Of a stretch of 64,000 nucleotides of DNA, positions 17,634 to 29,800 are shown piece after piece; positions within the stretch are counted from its first letter, which is position 1, and each line of letters starts with the position of its first letter. Origin of the DNA: Paenibacillus sp. V4I3 (GTDB lineage: Bacteria > Bacillota > Bacilli > Paenibacillales > NBRC-103111); contig NZ_JAUSZA010000001.1 in assembly GCF_030817215.1 (NCBI RefSeq), forward strand, positions 2,020,501-2,084,500, given 5' to 3'. The notes below the pieces were generated by a model. It had not been told where the DNA came from, did not search any database, and worked only from the letters and a program-made list of their open reading frames with translations. Made by a program: the position numbers and the translations under genes.

Positions 17634-17798
17634 TCAAAATTTACGCTTGCCCGGTCCGTCCGTCGATTGGGTGTCAGGCCACTCCTCTTGTGAGCGGCGG
17701 GTGCGGTAAAAGTACCAGCTATCATTCAGCAATCGGATTTGTCTGCGGTTTTTGTTCTGGAAGGCCCGCATTAATTGATTACAGAGCCATTGCGGCAT
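17634..17798 (-). CDS. cmpA: Cortex morphogenetic protein CmpA
   Basis: A 54-residue small sporulation protein, too short for many gene callers. Its first 34 residues (MPQWLCNQLMRAFQNKNRRQ, then IRLLNDSWYFYR) match what I recall of B. subtilis CmpA, a 37-residue mother-cell protein that works with the ClpXP protease in quality control of SpoIVA coat assembly. The extra 17-residue hydrophilic tail is unusual. The start at 17798 has AAGGGGATGGG upstream on the minus strand; a longer frame to 17834 would overlap that site. The position between tex and the SprT-like gene equals the B. subtilis locus, which supports the call. Confidence 0.85.
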   Translation of the reverse strand: MPQWLCNQLMRAFQNKNRRQIRLLNDSWYFYRTRRSQEEWPDTQSTDGPGKRKF

Positions 17799-17917
17799 AT
17801 GCCCATCCCCTTCTTCGCCATGTAATAATAGCATATGAGGGATTGCTTCGATGGGTGCAGGTCCTTTTGATTTGTGTTACTTTTTTGCTAAGTGCTTTAT
17901 AATCGCTCTCTTAAAGA

Positions 17918-18271
17918 TTAACCCTCAAATTCCTCTTCATACCACTGTTCCAGCTGGGCTTGAAGCGCGCGAATTTCAGTTAATAAGGAAATAAGTGGAT
18001 AAGACTTTTCCTGGATGCCAGCAAAGGTATTTTCCAAACGATTAATGTAATCTAAACCTTGAATTAGAGTATGCGCTGTGCCAATCAATTCCAAGTCGTC
18101 GCATTCTGCAATAACCCGTGGAAGCTGAGGGACAGAGTCAGCGGTCAATTTCTCTAATTCTTTGTGCAATCTTTGATTCAGAGCTGTCAATTGATATGAG
18201 TATGAAGATGGCATTTCAACGAATTCTACTTGTTGTTCGAACTTAAGAATGACATATCGCATTTGCGGCAT
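17918..18271 (-). CDS. Conserved hypothetical protein, helical
   Basis: A 117-residue soluble protein with a strongly helical, coiled-coil-like pattern (ALNQRLHKELEKLTADS; EIRALQAQLEQWYEEEFEG) and no membrane segment or signal. An alternative start three codons in (MRYVILKFEQQVEF) is possible; AAAGGA lies about 12 bases before the first ATG. It is transcribed divergently from the SprT-like gene and towards cmpA. I do not recognise a family. Confidence 0.55.
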   Translation of the reverse strand: MPQMRYVILKFEQQVEFVEMPSSYSYQLTALNQRLHKELEKLTADSVPQLPRVIAECDDLELIGTAHTLIQGLDYINRLENTFAGIQEKSYPLISLLTEIRALQAQLEQWYEEEFEG

Positions 18272-18321
18272 AAGGGTTGTTCAAATCCTTTCTTTAGAAA
18301 GCTTTCGATCTTCTTTTCTAC

Positions 18322-18351
18322 TTGACAGTATAGCCGTACATACGGTACAAA
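18322..18351 (+). promoter_or_regulatory. Sigma-A-like promoter of the SprT-like gene
   Basis: TTGACA, an 18-base spacer and TACAAA. The spacer holds a 12-base inverted repeat, CCGTACATACGG, that could be an operator. Confidence 0.5.
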
Positions 18352-18385
18352 TTCAAGTGAGAACTTGTCAAAGGAGCGAATGGGG

Positions 18386-18859
18386 ATGGAGGATCGGGAG
18401 CTGCAGCAATGGATCGAGCAGATCTCTATGGCATCGTTTGGGAGGCCTTTTGTACATCAGGCGCGGTTTAACCGGAGATTAAGGTCGACGGGCGGGCGCT
18501 ATTTTACCAAATCCCATGATATCGAAATCAGTTGGATGCAGTGGGAGACATTTGGACGAGATGAAATTGAGAAAATCATTAAGCATGAACTTTGTCATTA
18601 TCATTTGCATATATTGAAGCGTGGCTACCAGCATCGCGATCATGATTTCAAAACCTTGCTGGCGCAAGTTGGAGGTACCAGGTTCTGCCGTTCGCTGCCG
18701 CGGGCTTCCCAGAAACAGTCCTATAAATACAGGTTGGAATGCGTTAATTGCAAAACCGAATACTTCCGCAAACGCAAAACGGACGTCCGGAAATATGCAT
18801 GTGGAAAATGTAGGGGAAAATTGAAATCGTATACACTTGACTTACTAACGCCTTCATAA
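18386..18859 (+). CDS. SprT-like metalloprotease-domain protein (YdcK-like)
   Basis: A 157-residue protein with the SprT domain. The zinc-metalloprotease signature KHELCHYHLH lies near residue 67, with a third ligand likely in HRDHDFKTLL. A C-terminal zinc ribbon has CVNCKTEYFRKRKT and YACGKCRGKLK. B. subtilis has the related ydcK at this place, just before a tRNA cluster, as here. The start ATG 18386 lies nine bases after AAGGAG; ATG 18380 and TTG 18365 are too close to or overlap that site. The cellular substrate is unknown. Confidence 0.88.
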   Translation: MEDRELQQWIEQISMASFGRPFVHQARFNRRLRSTGGRYFTKSHDIEISWMQWETFGRDEIEKIIKHELCHYHLHILKRGYQHRDHDFKTLLAQVGGTRFCRSLPRASQKQSYKYRLECVNCKTEYFRKRKTDVRKYACGKCRGKLKSYTLDLLTPS

Positions 18860-18878
18860 TAAAATAAAACTTATTCAT

Positions 18879-18954
18879 TCCCTGATAGCTCAGTTGGTAG
18901 AGCACTCGACTGTTAATCGAGTTGTCACAGGTTCGAGTCCTGTTCGGGGAGCCA
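18879..18954 (+). tRNA. tRNA-Asn (GTT)
   Basis: 76 bases. TCCCTGA pairs with TCGGGGA in the acceptor stem. The anticodon loop is CTGTTAA, the T arm has GGTTCGAGTCC, and GCCA is encoded at the 3' end. Confidence 0.97.
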
Positions 18955-18962
18955 GTATCTTT

Positions 18963-19051
18963 GGAGAGGTACCCAAGTGGCTATAAGGGGACCCTCTGCT
19001 AAGGGGTTAGACTGCGTAAGCGGTGCGAGGGTTCGAATCCCTCTCTCTCCG
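18963..19051 (+). tRNA. tRNA-Ser (GCT)
   Basis: 89 bases with a long variable arm. The acceptor is GGAGAGG with TCTCTCC, the anticodon loop is CTGCTAA, and the T arm is GGTTCGAATCC. CCA is not encoded. Confidence 0.96.
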
Positions 19052-19068
19052 TATCCGAATTAGCTGGA

Positions 19069-19107
19069 AATAAGCTCAATGGCATTCATGCCGTTGAGCT
19101 TATTTTT
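19069..19107 (+). terminator. Intrinsic terminator of the Asn/Ser tRNA unit
   Basis: AATAAGCTCAATGGCA pairs with TGCCGTTGAGCTTATT, then TTTTT. Confidence 0.88.
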
Positions 19108-19205
19108 GTTAGTTAATTACATTCATTTTTAACAGTTTTCTAACATCTATTAAACTATTTTCCGTTATAATGATCAAAAATAGATTAATGACGGGGGCAA
19201 ATTCT

Positions 19206-20948
19206 GTGGCAAAATTGTTATCTATACGTGTACGACTCCTTTTATTGCTATTAGTTCCTTCCATGCTGTATCTAGGCACAAGTGTGTTTTTACTGCAGCA
19301 AAGTAAGTCCAATACGGAAGTATTAGCTTCATCTCTTTATGAAACTACGAATAAAAGCACTTCGCTTATCTTGAATGCAGATCGCGATATGTATCAGGCG
19401 TTGACGGCTTACCAGTTGTTGGTTTCGGGAACGTTGACTGCGGAAGAGAAGACGAAACAGCTTAAAGCTTTAAAAGACAACATCGATCAAACGAATACAA
19501 GGGTTGGACAAGCGGCTGATATAATAAATGCCAAACAGTTGTTACAAACAGCGCATACAGAGACGAAGCAAACCATTGAGCAGAACATAGCTGGCTTTCA
19601 TACGTCATTTGACCAATGGGCGAAAGAAGCGAATGCCGTTGTTCAGTCGTCGAGTACTGGAAAAGGGATTATTAATGATGCTAAATTAATAGCAACTTTC
19701 GAAAAAGGCCGCGAGGGCATGAATCAAATCGGTGAAATTTTGGATGCCTATGCGAAATCAAGTATTGAAGAGATCAAGGCTCAAAATGATAAAACGGCAA
19801 AAACGATCTACATATCTATCGCTATGATTATCATTTTACTCACGACAGCAGGATGGATAGTTATTAGTAAAATAATGAAAACGATCAGTAGAATCGTGAA
19901 GTTAACCGGACAAGTAGCTGCAGGGGATCTTACTCACGAGCCTCAGCAAACGTACGCCAAAGACGAGCTAGGTAAAATCACAGAATCGGTAGATAGTATG
20001 GTTTCGAAAATTAAAGGTTTGATCGGCACGATCGCTCACAATACCCAATTTGTACAGGATGCCTCTAACGAGCTTTCGGATAGTTCCAAGGAATCGGCCA
20101 CGGCTTCTGAGCATGTCGCAATCAGTATTCAAGAGATGACGCAGGACGTCGAAGTGCAGGCAAGAAGCAGCGCAGAAACGAGCCGAGCGATTGAGGAAAT
20201 GGCCATTGGGATTCAAAGAGTGGCTGAAAATTCAGGCGTTATGGCGGAGCACTCCTCCCTAACTTCTCGTCATGCCGAGCTTGGAAATGACTTGCTTGGG
20301 AAGCTGCAGCAGCAAATTGTGAACATGTTGAAATCAGTAGAGCAGCTTTCACAAACCGTACAATCCTTAACACGCAAATCCGATGAGATTGGTCTTATTG
20401 CATCGAGCATTACAACGTTTGCGAATCAAACGAATCTGTTGTCACTGAATGCTTCCATCGAGGCAGCTAGAGCGGGTGAGCACGGCAAAGGGTTTAACGT
20501 TGTTGCGAATGAAATTCGTAAGCTTGCATCGCAATCTATCGAGTCAGCAGAGGGAATTAATCAGTTGATTCATGAGACGAGAGTCGAGATCGCCAGTGTT
20601 TCAAATTCTATGAATGCAACCAAACAGGAAGCTAGTGCGGGATCGAGCATGATGCAGGAAGTGAACCTAAGCTTCCATACCATCATGCAATCGGTGACAC
20701 ACATTGTGACTCAAATTCATGAGACTTCAGCGATTACCCAGCAAATGTCGGCAAGCTCCGAGGAGATTTCTGCGACAATGGATCAATCGGCATCGAGTTC
20801 AACGCATATTTTGAACAAATCCCAAGGGGTTGCTGCTGCAACAGAGGAGCAGTTAGCGATGATGCAGAATATTGCTGCTGCCTCCGAACAGCTTAGGTCC
20901 GTTGTAGATACTTTGAATGAATCTGTTTCTTACTTTAAAATGAAGTAG
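19206..20948 (+). CDS. Methyl-accepting chemotaxis protein
   Basis: Membrane chemoreceptor of about 580 residues. TM1 is near residues 7-28 ([20 protein letters not shown]), an extracellular helical sensor domain follows to about 200, TM2 is near 203-222, then HAMP and a cytoplasmic signalling domain with [26 protein letters not shown] at 19166-19171 looks like a -10 box and overlaps the first in-frame ATG (19170), so translation must start downstream. GTG 19206 follows ACGGGGGC at a good distance and is my choice. The ligand is unknown. The gene is monocistronic, between a tRNA terminator and its own terminator. Confidence 0.93.
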   Translation: MAKLLSIRVRLLLLLLVPSMLYLGTSVFLLQQSKSNTEVLASSLYETTNKSTSLILNADRDMYQALTAYQLLVSGTLTAEEKTKQLKALKDNIDQTNTRVGQAADIINAKQLLQTAHTETKQTIEQNIAGFHTSFDQWAKEANAVVQSSSTGKGIINDAKLIATFEKGREGMNQIGEILDAYAKSSIEEIKAQNDKTAKTIYISIAMIIILLTTAGWIVISKIMKTISRIVKLTGQVAAGDLTHEPQQTYAKDELGKITESVDSMVSKIKGLIGTIAHNTQFVQDASNELSDSSKESATASEHVAISIQEMTQDVEVQARSSAETSRAIEEMAIGIQRVAENSGVMAEHSSLTSRHAELGNDLLGKLQQQIVNMLKSVEQLSQTVQSLTRKSDEIGLIASSITTFANQTNLLSLNASIEAARAGEHGKGFNVVANEIRKLASQSIESAEGINQLIHETRVEIASVSNSMNATKQEASAGSSMMQEVNLSFHTIMQSVTHIVTQIHETSAITQQMSASSEEISATMDQSASSSTHILNKSQGVAAATEEQLAMMQNIAAASEQLRSVVDTLNESVSYFKMK

Positions 20949-20959
20949 CTGCTAGTAGT

Positions 20960-21006
20960 AAAAAGGCACCTCTGTGATTGATGGTCACGGTGGAGTGCCT
21001 TTTTTT
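20960..21006. terminator. Terminator shared by the chemoreceptor gene and corA
   Basis: AAAAAGGCAC pairs with GTGCCTTTTT. The A and T runs on both sides make it likely to work in both directions between convergent genes. Confidence 0.8.
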
Positions 21007-21008
21007 CG

Positions 21009-21938
21009 TTAAAACCAATGCTTACGTTTGAAGTAGTACCACATAATGCCGCTTAAGATGACCATAAGAATCCAGACATACAGATATCCATAATCCCAAT
21101 TCAGTTCGGGCATATATTTGAAATTCATACCGTAAAGTCCGACGATAAAAGTCAGAGGAAGAAAGATCGTGCTAAAGATCGTTAACGTCTTCATAATCTC
21201 ATTCATCCGGTCGGACTTCATGCTCATTTGGAGCTCGAGGAGTCCGGTTAGCGACTCCCGGAAAATGTCCAAAGAATCAACGACTCGTGAGATGTGGTCC
21301 ATGATATCCAGGAAATAGACATCATCTTCTTCACGTGTGTAGGGGAAGGAGTGGTGCGCGATGGCGGAAAGGATAATTCGTTCCTCCACAATGACGCGGC
21401 GCAGCTGATGCATAGCCCGTTTGAGTTGGAAAACATCCTGTGCAATGCGAATCCTAGGGTTACGATACACATCCTGTTCCATGCGATCCAAGCGATCGTC
21501 AAAATGATCCGCAACGATGGAATAATCATCGACACAACGATCGAGTATCGCATGAAGAATGGCTCCTGGATGCATTAATCGATCTTCAACCTCTTGGCAG
21601 GTATGGTAAAGCTGATCTATGAAGGGGAGATTGTCCTTGTATACGGTTATCACAAAATTTGATCCGATCACGATCCCTATTTCCCATGGTTCAAGCTGCT
21701 CAGATACCGCGAAAAAGGTTAGAAAAATATGATTTTTATACGTATCCATCTTCGGTCGTTGGTTCAGCTTAATCGCATCCTCAATGAGGAGAGGGTGGCA
21801 CATGAATAAGTCCCCTAGGACATGTTTGACATCGTCAGGAGAGGGGTTCTCCATTCTCACCCAAGCTACTTCGTTCGGACCGGGAACGCGTACCGTTTCC
21901 TCATGGACCGTTCCATGGGTAGATTCATAAATTAGCAT
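21009..21938 (-). CDS. corA: CorA-family magnesium/divalent cation transporter
   Basis: A 309-residue CorA protein: a long soluble N-terminal funnel domain and two C-terminal membrane helices. The signature YGMNFKYMPELNW (GMN motif) lies between them, and the basic tail ends in KRKHWF. It forms a homopentameric channel for Mg2+ (possibly Co2+ or Ni2+). I start it at 21938 (MLIYESTHGTVHEE), which has GAGGTG about ten bases upstream; the open frame extends to 22070, but that extension overlaps the tRNA promoter and has no ribosome binding site. Confidence 0.92.
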   Translation of the reverse strand: MLIYESTHGTVHEETVRVPGPNEVAWVRMENPSPDDVKHVLGDLFMCHPLLIEDAIKLNQRPKMDTYKNHIFLTFFAVSEQLEPWEIGIVIGSNFVITVYKDNLPFIDQLYHTCQEVEDRLMHPGAILHAILDRCVDDYSIVADHFDDRLDRMEQDVYRNPRIRIAQDVFQLKRAMHQLRRVIVEERIILSAIAHHSFPYTREEDDVYFLDIMDHISRVVDSLDIFRESLTGLLELQMSMKSDRMNEIMKTLTIFSTIFLPLTFIVGLYGMNFKYMPELNWDYGYLYVWILMVILSGIMWYYFKRKHWF

Positions 21939-22014
21939 GAATGACAAGCACCTCGAGTATTTTGAATTGGTCTCAGCATACCATATTTGCCCATGAGCAT
22001 TCCAGATTTTGTGC

Positions 22015-22043
22015 TTGTCAACTACGACAGAATCTATTATAAT
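22015..22043 (+). promoter_or_regulatory. Sigma-A promoter of the Glu/Leu tRNA unit
   Basis: TTGTCA (22015-22020), a 17-base spacer and a perfect TATAAT (22038-22043), 45 bases before tRNA-Glu. Confidence 0.8.
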
Positions 22044-22087
22044 TACAATTGTCGTCAAAATGGGCTGCAAAGCTTACAGACATTCGT

Positions 22088-22159
22088 GGCCCGTTGGTCA
22101 AGTGGTTAAGACACCTCCCTTTCACGGAGGTAACAGGGGTTCGAGTCCCCTACGGGTCA
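22088..22159 (+). tRNA. tRNA-Glu (TTC)
   Basis: 72 bases. The acceptor is GGCCCGT with ACGGGTC, the anticodon loop is CTTTCAC, and the T arm is GGGGTTCGAGTCCCC. No CCA is encoded. Confidence 0.96.
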
Positions 22160-22177
22160 TTTTTACTTTTATACCTC

Positions 22178-22259
22178 GCGGTCGTGGTGGAACGGCAGAC
22201 ACACCATCTTGAGGGGGTGGCGCTCACAAGGCGTGAGGGTTCAAATCCCTCCGACCGCA
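22178..22259 (+). tRNA. tRNA-Leu (GAG)
   Basis: 82 bases. The acceptor is GCGGTCG with CGACCGC. The anticodon stem CCATC/GGTGG encloses TTGAGGG, the variable arm is long, and the T arm is GGGTTCAAATCCC. No CCA is encoded. Confidence 0.95.
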
Positions 22260-22274
22260 TTCCAAGTTTATACA

Positions 22275-22304
22275 AAAAACCCTTACTCTGTAAGGGTTTT
22301 TTTT
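22275..22304 (+). terminator. Intrinsic terminator of the Glu/Leu tRNA unit
   Basis: AACCCTTAC pairs with GTAAGGGTT, followed by eight T. Confidence 0.88.
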
Positions 22305-22394
22305 CTTTTAATCTTCCAGCATACAGATACAGTTCAAGAAATCACCCTTGTTGACGAACTGTTTAGTTTTTCAAGTTTATCAATAACGAAAACA

Positions 22395-22422
22395 GGAGCT
22401 CGCTTTTTAGCGGCTCTTTTTT
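22395..22422. terminator. Probable terminator between the tRNAs and the convergent PfkB kinase gene
   Basis: GAGCTCGC pairs with GCGGCTC (one bulged base), followed by six T on the plus strand. It is probably the second tRNA-side terminator and may also stop the kinase transcript. Confidence 0.55.
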
Positions 22423-22435
22423 ATTTTCGTTGGAC

Positions 22436-23389
22436 TCATGAGTAATTTATAAAGAACTCATCCTCTTTTATTTTTAAGGGCAGATCCAGGCATGTATTTT
22501 CAGTAGATTCAATGGTCCACCCGGCCACCTTAGTTCCACAAATCACTGCTTCTTTTAAAGAAAGCCCCTTTACCAATCCCATGACTGTACCTGAAAAGAA
22601 AGCATCTCCAGCTCCGCTCGAATCCACAAGTTTGACGGGAAAGACAGGTTGATACCCAACTTCTTTGGTTTGGGGATTATAGTAGACAGCCCCTTTTTCT
22701 CCTAATGTAACTACCATAGAGCCCATTCCCGTCCGATCAACAAATTGAATAAGCGACTCTAGTTTTTGAGCGATAGTTAAATTCGTAAAATTCAGCTCGA
22801 AAAATAGATCTGCTTCAAAATTGTTGCATATAAAACAATCTAAATGATCTAATAGCTCTCTATGATGTAAGATCACGTCTAAGTTACCGGGAACGCCGTA
22901 GATCGGTTTCTTTTCTTCTGCAGCTAGCTTGATGACGCTACGGGCAATTTGGAAATTAAGATCTAATTCAAGTGTGATATGGGTGGATTGCCGAATCAGA
23001 TCTACTCCTTTGCTTGTAATCAACTCTTCTAAAAGAGTAAGATCCGGCATTTGGGAGATGGACCCGGCTAGATCGCCTTTTTCGTCCAAGATTGCCAGCC
23101 ACATGCCCATTCCCAGTTGTTTAGTTTCGATAAGATAATTGGTATTTACTTTTGACTTTTGAAGTCTGCCTATGACTTCTTTCCCAATTGCAGAGGCATC
23201 AACGGAGGAAGCAAAACATGTTGTTACATGGAGGTTTGCTAGATTTTCAGCCACATTTCTTCCTACACCACCGTGGACAAACTGAATGTTACCGAGATTT
23301 CTAGTAGATGGATGATAATTTTGCTTGGCGAATCCTTTGCAATCTATGAAAATCGTTCCTATTACTAAAACAGAAGGAGGCAGATTCAT
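22436..23389 (-). CDS. PfkB-family carbohydrate/nucleoside kinase
   Basis: A 317-residue ribokinase-fold kinase. The N-terminal signature region is FVHGGVGRNVAENLANL, and the C-terminal PfkB signature VKLVDSSGAGDAFFSGTVMG contains the catalytic Asp and anion hole. The subfamily is unclear. The GGVGRN motif and length also fit pseudouridine-kinase-like members, so the substrate could be a nucleoside rather than a sugar. It points away from a one-carbon/purine cluster whose promoter region it shares (23390-23572, no other gene seen there). The start at 23389 is the only reasonable one. Confidence 0.85.
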   Translation of the reverse strand: MNLPPSVLVIGTIFIDCKGFAKQNYHPSTRNLGNIQFVHGGVGRNVAENLANLHVTTCFASSVDASAIGKEVIGRLQKSKVNTNYLIETKQLGMGMWLAILDEKGDLAGSISQMPDLTLLEELITSKGVDLIRQSTHITLELDLNFQIARSVIKLAAEEKKPIYGVPGNLDVILHHRELLDHLDCFICNNFEADLFFELNFTNLTIAQKLESLIQFVDRTGMGSMVVTLGEKGAVYYNPQTKEVGYQPVFPVKLVDSSGAGDAFFSGTVMGLVKGLSLKEAVICGTKVAGWTIESTENTCLDLPLKIKEDEFFINYS

Positions 23390-23572
23390 ATTTTCAACCC
23401 CTTATACCATTATGGTGTGTGTTACTACTATATGTATATTCGCAATCTTCTAAATACGTAATGTGCATTCTACCAATATTCTATATTTAGGCATGATCAT
23501 AGCTACTCATCCATACCATTTCGTTTCTATCACATAGAATATAGTAAATTTTAATAGAATAGGGGTGAGAAA

Positions 23573-25788
<2,216 letters not shown>

Positions 25789-25807
25789 CTATAAGGGGAG
25801 GATATTC

Positions 25808-26752
25808 GTGATTTATAAAAAAGCGCAGATTATATCGAATAGTAAAATCAATATGTCTAAAGCAAGAGTTGCGTCCCTTCGGGATTATATATCAGAGGAT
25901 GATGAGCCAGACGGGAAGTATCGCATTTTGCGCCGAATTAAGACGCGCTATCAGCGAATCGCGGTGGTTAAGCTAGCAAGTGGTAAAGTATGGGTCTATG
26001 GAGATGGCTATGTGATGTTCGGTACGACAGAGGATGACAACATGTGGGCTGAATCGATGGTCCATATACCAATGGCAGTCGCTAAGCAGAAGCAGAACAT
26101 TCTGATGATCGGTGGAGGCGGAGGCATTACAACGCGTGAAGTACTCCGTTATCGAGACGTAAAAGCGATTACAGTCGTTGATATTGACTCCACCATGATG
26201 GAATTAGGCAAGAATTTGAAGCCGCTGGTGAAGTTCAATAAGGGGTCTTTGCGAAATCCTAAAGTGCGAACCGTCGTTCAGGACGGCAGGGCGTTCGTGG
26301 AGAAGAACCAGAAGAAGTGGGATGTCATCATCATCGACGTTCCAGAACCTAGCTATAAGTCTCTTGCGCTCGGCCGTCTCTACAGCAAAGAGTTTTACAG
26401 TCTCCTGAAAAAGCGCCTGGCACCAGGGGGAGCCATTACCATAGCGTGCTCCTTGATGTCAGAGATGCCAGAATTCGTCTGGAGTATAATGGCAACGCTC
26501 AAAGCAGCCGGTTTTTATGTATTGCCCTATCATTTTGATGTCATGAAGAGATATGGGGAGGACTGGGGGTTCTGCGTAGCGGCAACTAGACCGATATCAA
26601 GCTTGAAGATTTCGCTCTCAACCCGCTACCTGACCTCAGCAAGATTGAAGAGAATGTTCCACATCCCTAGCAAGTATTTACGAAAGTGGGGTAAGAGAAA
26701 AATCCAGACAGATAGTAACCGAGTGCTGGCTAGCATCCATGAACGACACTGA
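25808..26752 (+). CDS. Spermidine synthase-like methyltransferase-fold protein
   Basis: A 314-residue protein with the Rossmann fold of polyamine aminopropyltransferases. ILMIGGGGGITTREVLRYRD corresponds to the GGGDGG(T)-REVL nucleotide-binding loop, VVDIDSTMMELG to motif II, and VQDGRAFVE and VIIIDVPEP to the substrate-side acidic motif. In true SpeE the loop reads GGGDGG; here it is GGGGGI, so the usual Asp is missing, and the active-site region DSTDP appears as DVPEP. It may use a different aminopropyl or methyl acceptor. Start GTG 25808 with AAGGGGAGG upstream. It lies 19 bases after purA, in the same operon. Confidence 0.75.
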   Translation: MIYKKAQIISNSKINMSKARVASLRDYISEDDEPDGKYRILRRIKTRYQRIAVVKLASGKVWVYGDGYVMFGTTEDDNMWAESMVHIPMAVAKQKQNILMIGGGGGITTREVLRYRDVKAITVVDIDSTMMELGKNLKPLVKFNKGSLRNPKVRTVVQDGRAFVEKNQKKWDVIIIDVPEPSYKSLALGRLYSKEFYSLLKKRLAPGGAITIACSLMSEMPEFVWSIMATLKAAGFYVLPYHFDVMKRYGEDWGFCVAATRPISSLKISLSTRYLTSARLKRMFHIPSKYLRKWGKRKIQTDSNRVLASIHERH

Positions 26753-26852
26753 TAACAGTTTCCCGGAAAATCAAGTCCCTGCTGTAATTTGCTAATCTTT
26801 TTGCAAATTGAAGCGGGGATGTTCTTTATCTGAAGTGAAAGGAAGATTAACG

Positions 26853-29800
26853 ATGCAAAAACCATCTATTCAAGAACAAATGCAAAAGAAAATTTTGATC
26901 CTGGATGGCGCTATGGGGACTATGATTCAGCAGGCGAATCTTACTGCAGATGATTTTGGCGGGGAAGAGCTGGATGGATGTAATGAGGTGCTCGTCCTAA
27001 CGCGTCCGGATATTATTCTGAACATCCATGAAGCTTATTTGACCGCTGGTTCCGACATGATAGAAACGAACACCTTCGGTGCGACGACAGTCGTACTCGC
27101 AGAATATGCTCTCCAACATAAATCGAGAGAAATTAATGTCGCAGCTGCGAAGCTGGCCATTCAAGCGGCAGAGAAATATTCGACACCGGAGTGGCCGCGT
27201 TATGTGGCAGGGGCTATGGGGCCTACGACCAAAACGCTCTCTGTCACAGGTGGAGTGACCTTCGAACAGTTGGAAGAAAGTTATTATGATCAGGCGGCAG
27301 CCTTGATTGAGTGCGGCGTGGATGCGCTGTTAATCGAGACGTCACAGGATACACGCAATGTTAAAGCCGCCAGCATTGGCGTACGAAGAGCCTTCGAACA
27401 GCTCGGTACCCAGCTTCCTATCATGATCTCAGGAACGATCGAACCCATGGGTACCACGTTGGCAGGTCAAAATATTGAATCGTTCTACATTTCGCTGGAG
27501 CATTTACACCCGATCTCCATTGGTCTGAACTGTGCAACGGGTCCAGAGTTTATGCGTGACCATATTCGTACGTTATCGCAAATCGCAGATTCGGCCATTA
27601 GTTGTTACCCGAATGCTGGCTTGCCCGATGAGAACGGGCATTACCATGAATCGCCGGAGTCACTGGCTAAGAAGATGGCCGGCTTTGCCGAACAAGGCTG
27701 GCTTAACATTGCCGGAGGGTGCTGTGGAACGACGCCTGCTCATATTCGCGCCCTAGCGGATACGTTGAGTCCATACTCGCCGCGCCAGAATTACTGCATT
27801 CATCCCGCTGCGGTGTCGGGGATCGAGACCATCTATATCGAAGAGGAGAATCGTCCCGTCATGGTGGGTGAAAGAACGAACATTTCCGGTTCCCGAAAGT
27901 TCAAACGACTAATCAAAGAAGGAAAGTTCGAAGAAGGATCGGAAATTGCCAGGGCGCAGGTGAAGAATGGCGCGCACGTCATTGATATCAATTTGCAGGA
28001 TACCGATATTGACGAGGCTTATGCGATGGAACATTTTTTGCAGGAAGTGGTCAAAAAAGTAAAAGCACCGCTCATGATCGACTCCACCTATGATCACATC
28101 ATTGAGATTGGTTTGAAATATTCGCAAGGAAAAGCGATCATCAACTCGATCAATCTGGAGGATAGCGAAGCCAAGTTCGCAGCGATTGTACCTTTGATCC
28201 ATAAATACGGGGCAGCCGTCGTCATGATCCTCATTGATGAACGAGGCCAAGCCGTATCCAGACAAGCTAAGATCGAGGTCACGGAACGGGCATATAACTT
28301 GTTGACTCATAAATATGGTTTGGAACCGCACGATATTATTTTTGACCCGAACATGTTCCCCGTCGGTTCTGGTGATCCGCAGTATCTCGGTTCCGCTGTG
28401 GAAACGATCGAAGGGATTAAATTAATTAAAGCCAAATATCCGGCATGTAAAACGATTCTTGGTCTTAGCAATATCTCCTTCGGTCTGCCTGATGCAGGAC
28501 GGGAAGTGTTGAACTCCGTTTACTTGTACCATTGCACCAAGGCTGGACTTGACTACGCCATCGTGAACACTGAGAAACTGGAGCGTTATGCTTCAATTCC
28601 GGAGGAAGAGCGCCGTCTTGCTGAGAATCTAATCTATCATACGAACGACGAGACATTAGCCGAGTTTGTCGCACATTTCCGGGTAAAAAAGATAGAGAAG
28701 AAAGAAAAAGTATCGAACCTCTCACTGGAAGACCGCCTCGCCACCTACGTGATCGAAGGGACGAAGGAAGGACTCCTTCCCGATCTGGAAGAAGCGCTGA
28801 AGATATACGCTCCGCTTGAAGTCATCAATGGCCCGTTGATGAAAGGAATGGCGGAAGTGGGGCGCTTGTTTAACAACAATGAGCTCATTGTCGCTGAAGT
28901 TCTGCAGAGTGCGGAAGTCATGAAGGCGTCCGTATCCTATCTGGAACCTTTTATGGAGAAGGATGAGTCTGCAGTTAAGGGTAAAATCATTCTTGCCACG
29001 GTGAAAGGCGACGTTCACGATATCGGTAAAAATCTTGTGGAGATCATCCTCTCCAACAATGGATACCAAATTGTGAACCTTGGCATTAAGGTTCCGCCGG
29101 AGCAGATCATTGAAGCTTATCGCAAAGAACAACCCGATGCCATCGGTTTATCCGGCCTGCTCGTGAAATCGGCGCAGCAAATGGTCATTACCGCGCAGGA
29201 TTTGCGGGGCGCAGGCATCGATGTACCTATACTGGTAGGAGGCGCTGCGCTGACCCGTAAATTCACGAAGACCCGCATTGCTCCGGAATATGAAGGGTTG
29301 GTCTTGTATGCCAAGGATGCGATGGACGGGCTGGACATTGCTAACCGCTTAAGCGATCCTGAGCAGCGGAAGCGGCTCATTCAAGAGCTGAGAGAGAGCA
29401 AGGAGTCGGATGTCATGGAAGCTGGCAAGAAGGAAGATCATCTGCCGAAGTTGACGCGGGTTCATGCCTCTACGATTTCGAAGGACGTTCCGGTTCAAGT
29501 ACCACCAGATGTAAAGCGGCACATCATGCGAGATTATCCAATCGGCCACATTATGCCCTATGTGAACATGCAGATGCTGCTTGGCCATCATCTAGGCTTG
29601 AAAGGCAAAGTAGAGCGGCACTTGGAAGAGAAGGATGCTAAAGCCTTAGAGCTGAAAGACACCGTGGATTCTATTCTAAATGATGCTCAGAAAAAAGGGA
29701 TTATTCAAGCTCACGGAATGTATCGCTTTTTCCCTGCTCAATCTAACGGCAATGATGTCATTGTCTACGATCCGGAGGACCCAAGTAAAGCACTACACAC

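Noticed and set aside
17588-17902. Plus-strand frame opposite cmpA
   Set aside because: It covers the cmpA terminator and gene in antisense and has no ribosome binding site.
26753-26852. Possible SAM or cobalamin riboswitch before metH
   Set aside because: Only 100 bases are available, and none of the conserved riboswitch boxes are visible there or in 23390-23572.
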